From Labrenzia sp. PHM005 (lineage in GTDB: Bacteria; Pseudomonadota; Alphaproteobacteria; Rhizobiales; Stappiaceae): DNA of 64,000 bases. How positions within the stretch are numbered: the first letter of the stretch is position 1; every line of letters begins with the position of its first letter. The translations under genes were made by a program, and so were the position numbers. The notes beneath the pieces are model-generated. The model had not been told where the DNA came from and searched no databases. It saw only the letters and a list, made by a program, of their open reading frames with translations. Where the stretch lies: the NCBI RefSeq assembly GCF_006517275.1, contig NZ_CP041191.1, positions 1,607,001-1,671,000 of the forward strand. The letters run 5' to 3'. This document shows, one piece after another, positions 1 to 8,114 of the stretch.

Positions 1-540
1 AATGACCTGTTGCCGGTTCCCTATGACGAGGCAACGCTCAATCGCGTGTGTGATCATATTGACGAAGTGCAGGATGTTGTCGGTCGTCAGATGCTCCTGG
101 AAAATCCATCGACCTATGTCGCTTTTGCTCAAAGCACCATGAGTGAGCTGGATTTTCTGAAGGAAGTCACTCGAAGAACCGGATGTGGGCTCCTGCTCGA
201 CGTTAACAATGTCTATGTGTCCTGCACCAATCACGCGCGGTCCGCGGAAAGTTATCTCGCAGACTTTCCGGTTCACCTTGTCGGTGAAATTCATCTTGGC
301 GGACATGCGCCGGATGTCGATGAGGCTGGCAGGCCGCTTCTGATCGATGCCCATGACCGGGCTGTCGATGATGCCGTCTGGGCACTTTTTGAAACGGTCA
401 TTCAGCAAAATGGCGCTCTGCCGACCCTCATAGAATGGGATAATGATGTGCCAGCCTGGCCCGTTCTTCTCAAAGAGGCTCAGGCAGCCGGTGAGATCCT
501 ATCCCGGGCTGACGAAGCCGAATATAGGGCCGCCGGGTAA
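1..540 (+). CDS. DUF692 / MNIO family protein (BufB-like), 5' truncated
   Basis: The reading frame is open from base 1, so the gene starts outside the window; about 180 C-terminal residues remain. Visible motifs fit the DUF692 (UPF0276) TIM-barrel family: [30 protein letters not shown] and LIEWDNDVP. In characterised members (MbnB, BufB) the corresponding Asn, His, Asp and Glu positions bind two or three irons, and the enzyme modifies cysteines of a peptide precursor. The next gene is DUF2063, starting 1 base after this stop, then DoxX, which is the bufferin (buf) order. The precursor gene bufA would be expected just upstream, outside the window. Family assignment is firm; the substrate is inferred. 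Confidence 0.9.
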   Translation, partial: NDLLPVPYDEATLNRVCDHIDEVQDVVGRQMLLENPSTYVAFAQSTMSELDFLKEVTRRTGCGLLLDVNNVYVSCTNHARSAESYLADFPVHLVGEIHLGGHAPDVDEAGRPLLIDAHDRAVDDAVWALFETVIQQNGALPTLIEWDNDVPAWPVLLKEAQAAGEILSRADEAEYRAAG

Positions 541-541
541 G

Positions 542-1333
542 ATGAGCGTTCAGTCTACAGTGCCGAAGGTATCCACCGGTGGCTTCGGCGATGCCTTGTT
601 TGATCCATCCGTCGGAACGCCCGAGGGTGTAATCGGGCCGGACGGGCAACCAGATGCCAAGCGTTTCAATGTTTACCGGAACAATGTTGTTGTCAGCCTG
701 TGTGAAGCGCTGGGCGAGACTTTTCCGGCCATCAAGAATCTGCTGGGCGATGAATATTTTTCTGCGCTGGCCCGTGCGTTCGTCATGGACCATCCGCCGC
801 GAAACCCGGTCCTGATGTGGTACGGGGCTGAGTTTGCGGATTTTATCGCGGCCTTTCCGCCTCTGGCATCCTATCCTTATCTCGGTGACGTCGCGCGTCT
901 GGAGTGGGCATGGGGGCAGGCCTATCACGCGGCAGACATTCCGGTTCTGGAACCTGCTGTTCTGGGAGCGGTCCCGCCGGAAGAGCTTGGATCCGTCAAG
1001 TTTGTCAGACATGCCGCGGCGGCGCTGTTGACGTCGGAGTGGCCGGTTTGGGATCTGGTGCGGATCAACCGATTTGAAAAGGGAGCGCAGGCCGAAATCG
1101 ACTTGTCGGCCGGTCAGACTGTCTTGGTAACACGGCCGGAATTTGATGTGGACGTGCACCTGTTGCTGGCAGGTGCCGATGAGTTTTCAAGCTGCTTGCT
1201 TTCTGGGAAGACTCTCGGAGAGGCAGCGGACGCAGCACTGTCCAACAATGCTGATTTTCCACTTTCCGACTGTTTGTCGGACTTACTAACAAATGGGGCG
1301 TTTGCTGATTTATACCGGCCCGAGGCAACCTGA
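542..1333 (+). CDS. DUF2063 domain protein, MNIO partner (BufC-like)
   Basis: This 263-residue protein starts at an ATG one base after the upstream stop, so the two genes are translationally linked. The N-terminal half carries the DUF2063 pattern (RFNVYRNNVVVSLCEALGETFPAIKNLLG, then FVMDHPPRNPVLMWYG). The Pfam label 'putative DNA-binding' comes from a structural study. In bufferin-type loci this protein binds the precursor and presents it to the DUF692 enzyme. The frame is open further upstream, to 443, but that would overlap the DUF692 gene by about 100 bases, so I prefer 542. Confidence 0.88.
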   Translation: MSVQSTVPKVSTGGFGDALFDPSVGTPEGVIGPDGQPDAKRFNVYRNNVVVSLCEALGETFPAIKNLLGDEYFSALARAFVMDHPPRNPVLMWYGAEFADFIAAFPPLASYPYLGDVARLEWAWGQAYHAADIPVLEPAVLGAVPPEELGSVKFVRHAAAALLTSEWPVWDLVRINRFEKGAQAEIDLSAGQTVLVTRPEFDVDVHLLLAGADEFSSCLLSGKTLGEAADAALSNNADFPLSDCLSDLLTNGAFADLYRPEAT

Positions 1334-1366
1334 CGCCCGGTCCGGTGAGAAACAAGAAAAGAGACG

Positions 1367-1954
1367 ATGATGGGTATGATTATTGGTTTGTGCGTGCGGC
1401 TCTATGCGATTGTTTTTAATACGTTGGAGCGCGTTACCGAAGGGTGGTTCCTCAGTCTGGCGTCCAGGGTGATTTTCGCAGCCATTTTGTTCCAATTCTT
1501 TTGGAATTCCGCCCTGACGAAAATCGGCGGAAGCATCATGAATATCTTTACGCCGACTGCAGGCGCTTATGCGCAAATGCTGCCCGCTCTGATGGAGCAA
1601 GTAAGTTACGACACCAGCCAGATCGCTTTTTTCCCTTATGGCTTGATTGTGCTTTTGGGAACTTGGGGCGAGTTCATTCTGCCAATTCTGGTCGTGATCG
1701 GCCTGTTCACCCGAGCCGCAAGCCTCGGCATGATCGTTTTCATTCTTGTGATGAGTTATGTCGACATCACTGGTCACGGTGCGGATGCCAAGACAATCGG
1801 TGCATTCTTTGATGGCGACCCTTATGCGAAAATCTTGGATGATCGTTTGCTCTGGATCTTCCTGTTGCTCGTGCCTACTCTCAAAGGTGGGGGTCTTTTC
1901 TCCCTAGATACTCTTCTTGGGGCCCAATACCGAAAACGGGAAATGTACTACTAG
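1367..1954 (+). CDS. DoxX family membrane protein
   Basis: A 195-residue protein with about four hydrophobic segments. A GAGA-like ribosome site precedes two adjacent ATG codons (1367 and 1370). The first helix, LASRVIFAAILFQFFWNSALTKIGG, and the following PYGLIVLLGTWGEFILPILVVIGLFTR are typical of DoxX/TQO-small proteins. It lies 33 bases after the DUF2063 gene and ends the operon. In bufferin and HvfABCX-type loci a DoxX protein (BufD/HvfX) often accompanies the MNIO pair; its function there is unknown, perhaps redox or export at the inner membrane. Confidence 0.88.
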   Translation: MMGMIIGLCVRLYAIVFNTLERVTEGWFLSLASRVIFAAILFQFFWNSALTKIGGSIMNIFTPTAGAYAQMLPALMEQVSYDTSQIAFFPYGLIVLLGTWGEFILPILVVIGLFTRAASLGMIVFILVMSYVDITGHGADAKTIGAFFDGDPYAKILDDRLLWIFLLLVPTLKGGGLFSLDTLLGAQYRKREMYY

Positions 1955-1997
1955 GATTTCAGTTGCCGGCCATTGTTCGTGGTGATTTAACGGCCTG

Positions 1998-3056
1998 ATG
2001 AATTTTGCTAGTGACAATTGGGCGGGTGCGGCTCCGGCGGTGATGTCGGCGCTCTCCCGCCACAACAGTGGGTTCGCTCCGGCGTATGGGACAGATCCGC
2101 TAACCGAGAGTATTTCTCAGAAATTCAATGAGATTTTTGAGCGGGAGGTGGCTGTCTATTTCGTTGCGACCGGGACAGCTGCCAACTCCCTTGCGCTGGC
2201 GGCCTATGCAAAGCCTGGCGGAGCCATCTTCTGCCATCGCGATTCGCATATCCAGGTCGATGAATGCAATTGCCCTGAATTTATGACCAGCGGCGGTAAG
2301 CTTGTTTCCGTTTCGGGGGCGAATGGCAAATTCACTCCGGACGCCCTGCGGGACGCCATGGAAGCTTTTCCGGACGGTGTTGTGCATCACGGACAAGTTG
2401 CCAGCGTATCGATCAGCCAGGCCACGGAAAGCGGAACTGTCTACACTCTGGATGAAATCGCTGCTCTGAAAGACGTCGCCCAGTCGCGGAACGTTCCCTT
2501 GCATATGGACGGCGCACGGTTTGCCAATGCGCTGGCGACACTTGGATGTTCGGCGGCAGATATGACCTGGAAGTCTGGCGTCGATGTGCTCTCATTTGGC
2601 GCAACAAAGAACGGCTGCTGGTGCGCAGAGGCAGTTGTTTTCTTTGATTTGGAAGCAGCCAAAGGTTTTGAATATTTCCGCAAACGCGGCGGGCACCTGT
2701 TTTCCAAGAGCCGTTTTGTTGCCGCGCAATTCGATGGTTACTTTGAAAACGACAGCTGGCTGGAAACGGCAAATCACGCCAACGACATGGCCTTGAAGCT
2801 CGCGGAAGGCATCCGGGCAGCCGGTGGGCGGACCGCATGGCCAGTGGAAGCCAATGAGCTGTTTCCGATACTAAAGAGATCGCAGTTCGAAGCCTTGGAA
2901 CGAGCTGGGGCAAAGCTCTACGAATGGCCTGCTAAGGACCTGGGCGATAATCTTTCTCCGAAGGACGATGAAGTCTGCTTGCGGCTGGTGTGCAGTTTTG
3001 CGACGGCCGAGGAAGAGGTTGAAGCGTTTTTGACAGTCTTGTCCGAAGTTCAGTGA
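1998..3056 (+). CDS. ltaE: Low-specificity L-threonine aldolase-like beta-eliminating lyase
   Basis: A 352-residue PLP enzyme of the aspartate aminotransferase fold (Beta_elim_lyase family). It begins MNFASDNWAG and carries HRDSHIQVDE, LHMDGARFANAL (PLP-binding Asp-Gly-Ala-Arg) and SFGATKNG, whose Lys at about residue 204 should form the internal aldimine. Such enzymes cleave L-threonine or allo-threonine to glycine and acetaldehyde. Full length for the family. It is separated from the DoxX gene by 43 bases and could be a distal member of that transcript, but nothing links the functions. Confidence 0.88.
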   Translation: MNFASDNWAGAAPAVMSALSRHNSGFAPAYGTDPLTESISQKFNEIFEREVAVYFVATGTAANSLALAAYAKPGGAIFCHRDSHIQVDECNCPEFMTSGGKLVSVSGANGKFTPDALRDAMEAFPDGVVHHGQVASVSISQATESGTVYTLDEIAALKDVAQSRNVPLHMDGARFANALATLGCSAADMTWKSGVDVLSFGATKNGCWCAEAVVFFDLEAAKGFEYFRKRGGHLFSKSRFVAAQFDGYFENDSWLETANHANDMALKLAEGIRAAGGRTAWPVEANELFPILKRSQFEALERAGAKLYEWPAKDLGDNLSPKDDEVCLRLVCSFATAEEEVEAFLTVLSEVQ

Positions 3057-3074
3057 CATAAGACTTCTGACATC

Positions 3075-3104
3075 AAAAAGAGGCGCCTGAAAGTCAGGCG
3101 CCTC
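3075..3104 (-). terminator. Rho-independent terminator of the hsp20 gene
   Basis: A perfect 11-bp inverted repeat (3080-3090 with 3094-3104, 3-base loop) is followed on the minus strand by five U residues. It lies 36 bases past the hsp20 stop and also separates that gene from the convergent aldolase gene. Confidence 0.9.
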
Positions 3105-3139
3105 GCCACCGCTGTCAGCTTGAGGGGAAAGCTGCGGGG

Positions 3140-3586
3140 TCAGTGTGCGGTGGTTTCAAGCTGTTTTGCTGCGCCAGATGTGATCTCGATCTTGCGCGGT
3201 TTCATGGCTTCCGGCAGTTCACGGACAAGGTCCACGTGTAGAAGGCCATTTTCGAGGCTGGCACCGTTCACGCGGACATGTTCTGCGATTTGGAAACGGC
3301 GTTCAAAGGTCCGCGAAGCAATGCCGCGGTAAAGAATTTCACGATCGGCGGGCTCTTCGCCCTTTTCGCCCTTGATCGTTAGAACGTGTTCTTTGGCTTC
3401 TACAGAAAGTTCGTCTTCAGCGAACCCGGCAACCGCCATGGTAATGCGGTAGGAATTCTCGCCAGTACGTTCGATGTTATAGGGCGGATAACTTGGTGTT
3501 TCGCTGCCAGCTGCATCCAGCATTGAAAACAGGCGGTCAAAGCCGATGGTTGACCTGTGGAGCGGAGAAAAGTCGAAGTGACGCAT
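3140..3586 (-). CDS. Small heat-shock protein Hsp20 (IbpA-like)
   Basis: A 148-residue alpha-crystallin-domain chaperone. The N-terminus MRHFDFSPLHRSTIGFDRLF is the rhizobial/enterobacterial IbpA type. The crystallin domain runs from about residue 38 (YNIERTGENSYRITMAVAGF) to about residue 132, and contains ENGLLHVDLVRELPE near the C-terminal conserved block. A basic PRKIEI segment follows, matching the IxI anchor region. Such proteins hold unfolding proteins in a refoldable state in the cytoplasm. A strong AGAGAGGA ribosome site precedes the ATG. Its sequence context could form a temperature-sensitive hairpin (see the separate entry). Confidence 0.93.
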   Translation of the reverse strand: MRHFDFSPLHRSTIGFDRLFSMLDAAGSETPSYPPYNIERTGENSYRITMAVAGFAEDELSVEAKEHVLTIKGEKGEEPADREILYRGIASRTFERRFQIAEHVRVNGASLENGLLHVDLVRELPEAMKPRKIEITSGAAKQLETTAH

Positions 3587-3640
3587 GGTCTGTCCTCTCT
3601 TTGAGCAACTTATACTTCATGTGTTTTTGCGGACCTCTGT
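3587..3640 (-). promoter_or_regulatory. Possible ROSE-like RNA thermometer upstream of hsp20
   Basis: On the minus strand the bases before the start codon read GUUGCU, seven bases, AGGA, six bases, AUG. UUGCU can pair with AGGA leaving a bulged G, the core feature of ROSE thermometers in rhizobial small heat-shock genes. I see the motif and position directly. The upstream stem-loops of a complete ROSE element were not folded and are unproven. Confidence 0.35.
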
Positions 3641-3858
3641 CCCCCATCATTGGCAGGACCGGCTCGCGGTGCAGACCCAATTTGGCGCCTGCAATTCATC
3701 AGGTGGGCATTCCTGTTTTTGAATTCAAGGGGGTTCTTTTGCGTTCATTTTTGCCTGGATGAACCGGAGATGAACAAGGTCTTCCGCTTCGGTTCAATCG
3801 GTCTCAGCCATTCTTCAGACAACGTCAGCGCGGGGCTGACGGAGTGAGGAGATGCAAG

Positions 3859-4284
3859 ATGATCAATTCCTTCAGCAAAGAGATTTCCAGGAAATTTACT
3901 GCCCCAGTTGTAGCTGCCGTTTTTGTTATGGCGGCTGGCGCGGTTTCGGGGGCGCAGGCAATGCCACTTTCCGGCAAGGGAGCAATTCCAGCATCTCAAG
4001 CCGAACATATTGTCAACGTCGATCACCGCCGTGGTCCGGGAAAGGGATGGCGCGGTGGTCATGGCCGTCATCATCATGCAATGGGGCCGCGCCAGATACG
4101 GCGCAGCCTGCGCCATCGCGGATTCTACCGGATCAAGATCATTGACCGTCGCGGACCGATGTACATCATCAAAGCACATGGCTGGCGCGGATTCCCCATG
4201 CGGCTGGTGGTCGATTCGCGCAATGCGCATATAGTTCGAAGCCGTCCGCTTGGTCCCCGCTTCGATTGGAACTACAGCTGGTAA
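3859..4284 (+). CDS. Small basic secreted protein, His/Arg/Gly-rich
   Basis: A 141-residue protein whose N-terminus is a clear signal peptide: basic start, hydrophobic FTAPVVAAVFVMAAGAVSG, then AQA as the likely cleavage site. The mature part is very basic, with a GPGKGWRGGHGRHHH stretch and a conserved-looking C-terminal half (IRRSLRHRGFYRIKIIDRRG, then MYIIKAHGWRGFPMRLVVD). That half resembles the short PepSY-like/YpeB-like secreted proteins of rhizobia. A GGAG ribosome site lies 7-8 bases before the ATG at 3859; a GTG at 3844 is possible but less likely. Function unknown; periplasmic location predicted. A hairpin follows the stop. Confidence 0.75.
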   Translation: MINSFSKEISRKFTAPVVAAVFVMAAGAVSGAQAMPLSGKGAIPASQAEHIVNVDHRRGPGKGWRGGHGRHHHAMGPRQIRRSLRHRGFYRIKIIDRRGPMYIIKAHGWRGFPMRLVVDSRNAHIVRSRPLGPRFDWNYSW

Positions 4285-4305
4285 GGCCAAGAAACTGCAT
4301 TTCAG

Positions 4306-4331
4306 AGGCCGGCTTTTTCAAAAGCCGGCCT
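4306..4331 (+). terminator. Stem-loop after the basic secreted protein gene
   Basis: An 11-bp perfect stem (4306-4316 with 4321-4331, 4-base loop) lies 21 bases after the stop. The trailing sequence is only weakly U-rich, so termination may be inefficient and could let some transcripts enter the hydrolase gene. Confidence 0.6.
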
Positions 4332-4397
4332 GAAGTTTGTTGTGGACGCAAGGGCAGCAGATTATCACTTGGGAAACAACACGCGAATCGGACTGTC

Positions 4398-5474
4398 ATG
4401 AGCCTGATTGATACCAAGGACAATCCCGTCCCGGACGGGGGCGTTTCGGGATTTCTTGAAACGAAAGACCGGATCAAGTTGCGCTATGCGCATTGGCCTG
4501 CCTTGGGAGCACCGCATCGCGGCACGGTCACCCTGCTTCAGGGGCGTGCGGAGTTTATCGAGAAATACTTCGAAGTTGTCTCTGATCTCCGAGCGCGTGG
4601 GTTTGCCGTTGTAGCGTTCGATTGGCGGGGGCAGGGAGGATCAGACCGGCTGACCCGCAGCCCGTTCCGTGGACATGTGTCCAGCTTCAAAAAGTATCAG
4701 ATCGATCTTTTGACAATCTTGAAAGAAATTTCGCTCGCAACATATCCCGGACCTCATTTTGCACTTGCCCATTCAACCGGCGGCTTGATTTTGCTCACCG
4801 GTTCGCATCGCCTCCGGACAATGCTGGACCGTGCGGTGATCACAGCGCCGCTGCTGGGCCTTGCCGCGGAAGACTGGGGCGGAGACTTTCTGCCGCTGGG
4901 GCGGAAAGCCTTGCGGATCCTAACCCTCGGTTTTTTGGGAAAGCATCCATTGAAAGCAGCCCGGTCTGCAACAACAAGCATCACAGAGACGATCGGGTTT
5001 CCTATTGCACGGATTTGTTCCTGGCTGTTGCTTGGCCGGCTTTATGTTCCAGGTGGAAACAACAAGGTTACGGTGCCGTTCGACACCAACCGGCAAACCT
5101 CCGACAGGCAGCGCTTTCGACGGTTTTCAAAAGTGCTTGAAGACCATCCAGAACTCGGTATTGGATCTGCGACGATGGGCTGGCTGAATGCGGCCAGGGC
5201 GGCGATGATGTCGTTGCGCAAGCGCCGCGCTGGGCCGGAAATCAAACTGCCGTGTGTCATCTTGGCCGCCGGGCGTGACCGGATCGTGTCCACACCTGCC
5301 ATTGAGGAGTTCGTCTCGCGGACGAAAACGGCCGCCTATATCGAAATCCCAGGAGCAGAGCACGAACTGCTCATGGAGGCTGATGCCTACCGCGACCAGG
5401 TCTGGGCGGCATTCGATGCGTTTATTCCAGGATATGAAGCAGATCTGGAACTGAAGAAAACCGGCGCGAACTGA
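4398..5474 (+). CDS. Alpha/beta hydrolase, lysophospholipase/monoacylglycerol lipase-like
   Basis: A 358-residue hydrolase of the Hydrolase_4 (PldB-like) group. The oxyanion region VTLLQGRAEFIEKY, the FDWRGQGGSDR block, the nucleophile motif ALAHSTGG (Ser at about 126) and the C-terminal PGAEHELLMEAD (catalytic His) are all present. The acid residue is probably the Asp in AAGRDRIVS. The elbow is A-H-S-T-G rather than G-x-S-x-G, as in many bacterial PldB homologues. The frame extends upstream to 4266, but that would cover the hairpin and overlap the previous gene, so ATG 4398 is preferred. The substrate is probably a lysophospholipid or monoglyceride, by family only. Confidence 0.85.
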   Translation: MSLIDTKDNPVPDGGVSGFLETKDRIKLRYAHWPALGAPHRGTVTLLQGRAEFIEKYFEVVSDLRARGFAVVAFDWRGQGGSDRLTRSPFRGHVSSFKKYQIDLLTILKEISLATYPGPHFALAHSTGGLILLTGSHRLRTMLDRAVITAPLLGLAAEDWGGDFLPLGRKALRILTLGFLGKHPLKAARSATTSITETIGFPIARICSWLLLGRLYVPGGNNKVTVPFDTNRQTSDRQRFRRFSKVLEDHPELGIGSATMGWLNAARAAMMSLRKRRAGPEIKLPCVILAAGRDRIVSTPAIEEFVSRTKTAAYIEIPGAEHELLMEADAYRDQVWAAFDAFIPGYEADLELKKTGAN

Positions 5475-5508
5475 AGGCTTTCGTCCTTATGCCGGTCTTC
5501 CTTAGGTG

Positions 5509-6315
5509 CTAGTCAGCTGCTTTGGAGAGTTCCTTCAGAAGAATGTCGTGCAGCCGCGGGTCTCCGGAAGCGACAATTTGCCCGCCCTCAGCTGGTGAAC
5601 CGCCTGTCCAGGTGGTGACAACGCCGCCGGCGCCTTCTATGATCGGCACCAGGGCCACAATATCATAGGCTTGCAGTCCGGATTCAATCACCGCATCTCC
5701 ATGCCCGGCGGCCACCATGCAATAAGCATAACAGTCGGTGCCGTAGCGGGTAAGTTGCGCTTCAGCTTCAAGTCGGTCAAAGGCGGGCCGTTCTGTTTTC
5801 GAAAACAGCGCTGGCGTGGTTGTGAACAGCGTTGCCTCTTTCAAGGAGGCGCAGGGCCGTGTCTTGAGATCTTTCGATCCCAATGGTCCCTGATACCAGG
5901 CGCGCTGGCCATCGCCGCTGAAGCGTTCGCCAATATAAGGCTGGGCCATCATGCCGAGGCTGGGTTTGCCCTCAGAGCGAAGCCCGATTAGGCAGCCCCA
6001 TGTCGGAAGGCCGGTGATAAAGGCGCGTGTGCCGTCAATCGGATCCAGCACCCAGACGAGATCGGCTTCCAGGTTTTCCGCGCCATGCTCTTCACCCAGG
6101 ATGCCGTGATCTGGATGATGTTGATTGATCAGGGCGCGCATGGCCGTTTCGCCGTTCTTGTCGGCGATGGTCACTGGGTCGAAGCCGCTCTCCAGTTTGT
6201 TGACGACCGAAAACCCCTGCCGGAAGTGCGGCATGATCGCAGCGCTGGCGGCATCGGCGAGCTGATCAAGAAACGGAGCCAGCGGGTTGATGCTGGCAGC
6301 AAGCGGCATGGACAT
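5509..6315 (-). CDS. hisN: Inositol-monophosphatase family enzyme, HisN-type histidinol-phosphatase
   Basis: A 268-residue Mg-dependent phosphatase. Metal-binding motifs are visible: EEHG at about 75-78, DPIDGTRAF at about 91-99, and a third Asp in LQAYDIVAL where many relatives have WDxAA. The DGTRAFITGLPTWG segment and length match the HisN/IMPase-like histidinol-phosphatases of Alphaproteobacteria; an inositol-phosphatase activity cannot be excluded. A GGAGG ribosome site lies just before the ATG at 6315, so the 36-residue upstream extension is rejected. A divergent sRNA is encoded in the leader region. Confidence 0.85.
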   Translation of the reverse strand: MSMPLAASINPLAPFLDQLADAASAAIMPHFRQGFSVVNKLESGFDPVTIADKNGETAMRALINQHHPDHGILGEEHGAENLEADLVWVLDPIDGTRAFITGLPTWGCLIGLRSEGKPSLGMMAQPYIGERFSGDGQRAWYQGPLGSKDLKTRPCASLKEATLFTTTPALFSKTERPAFDRLEAEAQLTRYGTDCYAYCMVAAGHGDAVIESGLQAYDIVALVPIIEGAGGVVTTWTGGSPAEGGQIVASGDPRLHDILLKELSKAAD

Positions 6316-6502
6316 GGTTCCTCCGGCCAATAAAGTGGGTTTATGGTTGATAGTGGCGCCAGGTGACTGTTTTATAACTTGAATTGCAAAAAAAGATATC
6401 GAAATACCTGAACGAATGCTCATATTTTGAGCATGAAGTAATCGCTTATAGGCTTGTAATTTGTGCGATGCAATGCAATCTTATTGCGGTGCGATAGAGT
6501 TT

Positions 6503-6576
6503 TCTGTCGCATCGCCCTCCTTGGGCGTTTCCTCCCTAGACTTCGGCCGCCTCTTTTGAGTGCGGCCTTTTTTTTT
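6503..6576 (+). ncRNA. suhB/MmgR-family (alpha-r8) small regulatory RNA
   Basis: The spacer between two minus-strand genes holds a plus-strand unit with no coding frame. It contains a CCTCCTTGGGCGTTTCCTCCC block, which is C-rich and anti-Shine-Dalgarno-like. It ends in an intrinsic terminator: GGCCGC (6545-6550), an inner CTC/GAG extension, GCGGCC (6562-6567), then nine U residues (6568-6576). This matches my memory of the Rfam suhB family, founded on the 77-nt S. meliloti MmgR, which fine-tunes polyhydroxybutyrate granules. The neighbours, a monophosphatase gene and an N-formylglutamate amidohydrolase gene, match the reported family context. The 5' end is estimated. Confidence 0.75.
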
Positions 6577-6595
6577 ATTCGATTTAACGAAGGAG

Positions 6596-7522
6596 CTATT
6601 CGGCCGCGATCGGATCCGCGATCAGGCCAGCATCCGGCATGGCGGTGAGCTCGCGGACAAAATCCTTGAGATCGTGGAACAGCTGACCGAAGCCGTCCGT
6701 AGGCTTCTGCGTCGTTTCATCCATATAGAGGCCGCGATTGATTTCGATCTGCAGAGCATGCAGGCCGCTCGAGGGCCGGCCATAGTGTTCTGTAATAAAG
6801 CCGCCAGCATAGGGTTTGTTCCGGCTAACGCTGTAGCCTTTGTTTCGCAAGGCTTCAAAAGCAAAGTCGGTTAAGTCGCTGTTGCAGCTGGTGCCATAGC
6901 GGTCACCAAGAATGAAATCCGGCCGGCTGTCCGTGGACTGGCATTTTACGCTGGACGGCATGGAGTGGCAGTCGATCAGGACGGCATGGCCAAAGGTCAC
7001 ATGTGTTTGCGCCAAAAGCCGCCGAAGAGTGGAATGATATGGCTTGTAAATCGCTTCAACGCGGCCAAGAGCCTCTTCCACCGGGAGTTTGTGTTTATAG
7101 ATCTCGTAGTTTTCGCTGACGATCCTGGCAATCGTTCCCAAACCGCCTGCGACCCGTATTGAGCGGATATTGGCATAGGACGGCAAGCGGCCATCGAACA
7201 TCTTGGGATCGAGCTCATAGGGCTCCCGGTTAACATCCAGATAGGCCCGCGGGAAATGCGCTCTAAGCATGGGAGCACCCAGTGGCACCACATGTGCAAA
7301 CAGGTCATCCACATAGGCATCTTCAGAGCGCCGGATCGACTGTTCGTCCAAACGGGAGGCGGCTAGAAAACTTTCCGGGTATTGCCGTCCAGAATGTGGC
7401 GAATTGAAAACGAAGGGAAGCCGTTGATCTGCGGGGCATAAAACTTCGAATGCGGGCAGGCCGTTGAAGTCGGTATCAAACAGGGCATTCGAGGTGCTTG
7501 GTGGTAAGCTTGTCAAATTCAA
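6596..7522 (-). CDS. N-formylglutamate amidohydrolase family protein (paralog 1)
   Basis: A 308-residue FGase-family hydrolase. Zinc-enzyme motifs are visible: FNSPHSGRQYPESF near residue 40, SEDAYVDDLF, and VLIDCHSMPS near residue 180. The C-terminal ITEHYGRPSSGLHALQIEINRGLYMDE is a family signature. The family cleaves N-formyl-L-glutamate in histidine degradation, but chromosomal paralogs like this one, away from hut genes, have unproven substrates. Starts 8-10 bases inside a region without a strong ribosome site. A second paralog lies at 11838-12647. Confidence 0.88.
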   Translation of the reverse strand: MNLTSLPPSTSNALFDTDFNGLPAFEVLCPADQRLPFVFNSPHSGRQYPESFLAASRLDEQSIRRSEDAYVDDLFAHVVPLGAPMLRAHFPRAYLDVNREPYELDPKMFDGRLPSYANIRSIRVAGGLGTIARIVSENYEIYKHKLPVEEALGRVEAIYKPYHSTLRRLLAQTHVTFGHAVLIDCHSMPSSVKCQSTDSRPDFILGDRYGTSCNSDLTDFAFEALRNKGYSVSRNKPYAGGFITEHYGRPSSGLHALQIEINRGLYMDETTQKPTDGFGQLFHDLKDFVRELTAMPDAGLIADPIAAE

Positions 7523-7692
7523 TGTCCCGGCTAAGGCGATATCCTATGGTGCCAAGGAATCAACACACAGTCCACAGTGGTTCGGTCAAAAGCTTAGGAC
7601 AACCAATTCTTCCTATCTTTCTTTTGATTTCGGGCTATAACCGGCAAAAGGTTTAATCGCTCCGCGAATTCAAAGGAAATTGGTTGCCCACT

Positions 7693-8052
7693 ATGTCGCG
7701 AATCCTGCTTGCCGAAGATGATAATGACATGCGCCGCTTCCTGGCGAAGGCTTTGGAAAATGCCGGGCATGATGTCGTGTCCTTCGACAACGGCAAAAGC
7801 GCATATGAAAGATTGCGTGAAGAGCCGTTTTCACTTCTTTTGACGGACATCGTCATGCCAGAAATGGATGGCATCGAGCTGGCGCGCCGCGCGACGCAGC
7901 TGGACCCGGATCTGAAAGTGATGTTCATCACCGGTTTTGCAGCGGTTGCGCTCAATCCGGAATCGGACGCGCCGAAGGATGCCAAGGTCCTGTCAAAACC
8001 GTTCCATCTCAAAGATTTGGTTCAGGAAGTGGAGCGGATGCTGGCTGCTTGA
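7693..8052 (+). CDS. cpdR: Cell-cycle response regulator CpdR
   Basis: A 119-residue single-domain receiver. The acidic pocket (AEDD), the phospho-acceptor Asp at about 52 in LLTDIVMPEMDG, and the switch Lys in VLSKPF are all present, and the protein ends right after helix 5. The sequence MSRILLAEDDNDMRRFLAKALE is the CpdR signature. Unphosphorylated CpdR primes ClpXP for degradation of CtrA-pathway substrates at the cell pole. ATG 7693 matches homologues, but the AAGGAA site fits better with a TTG at 7684 in the same frame, so three extra residues are possible. RcdA, its partner, is encoded at 38933-39475. Confidence 0.93.
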   Translation: MSRILLAEDDNDMRRFLAKALENAGHDVVSFDNGKSAYERLREEPFSLLLTDIVMPEMDGIELARRATQLDPDLKVMFITGFAAVALNPESDAPKDAKVLSKPFHLKDLVQEVERMLAA

Positions 8053-8114
8053 GAGCGCCAATCAGTAGGGTTATCCGGTGCACAGGATTTTTTGACAGTT
8101 CAGTGAAAAGGGGG

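Noticed and set aside
470..1159. 229-codon minus-strand frame across the DUF692/DUF2063 junction
   Set aside because: It overlaps two genes with family motifs and has no supporting features.
3745..4290. Long minus-strand open frame opposite the basic secreted protein gene
   Set aside because: The plus-strand frame has a signal peptide and ribosome site; the opposite frame has no recognisable domain and arises from GC-rich codon structure.
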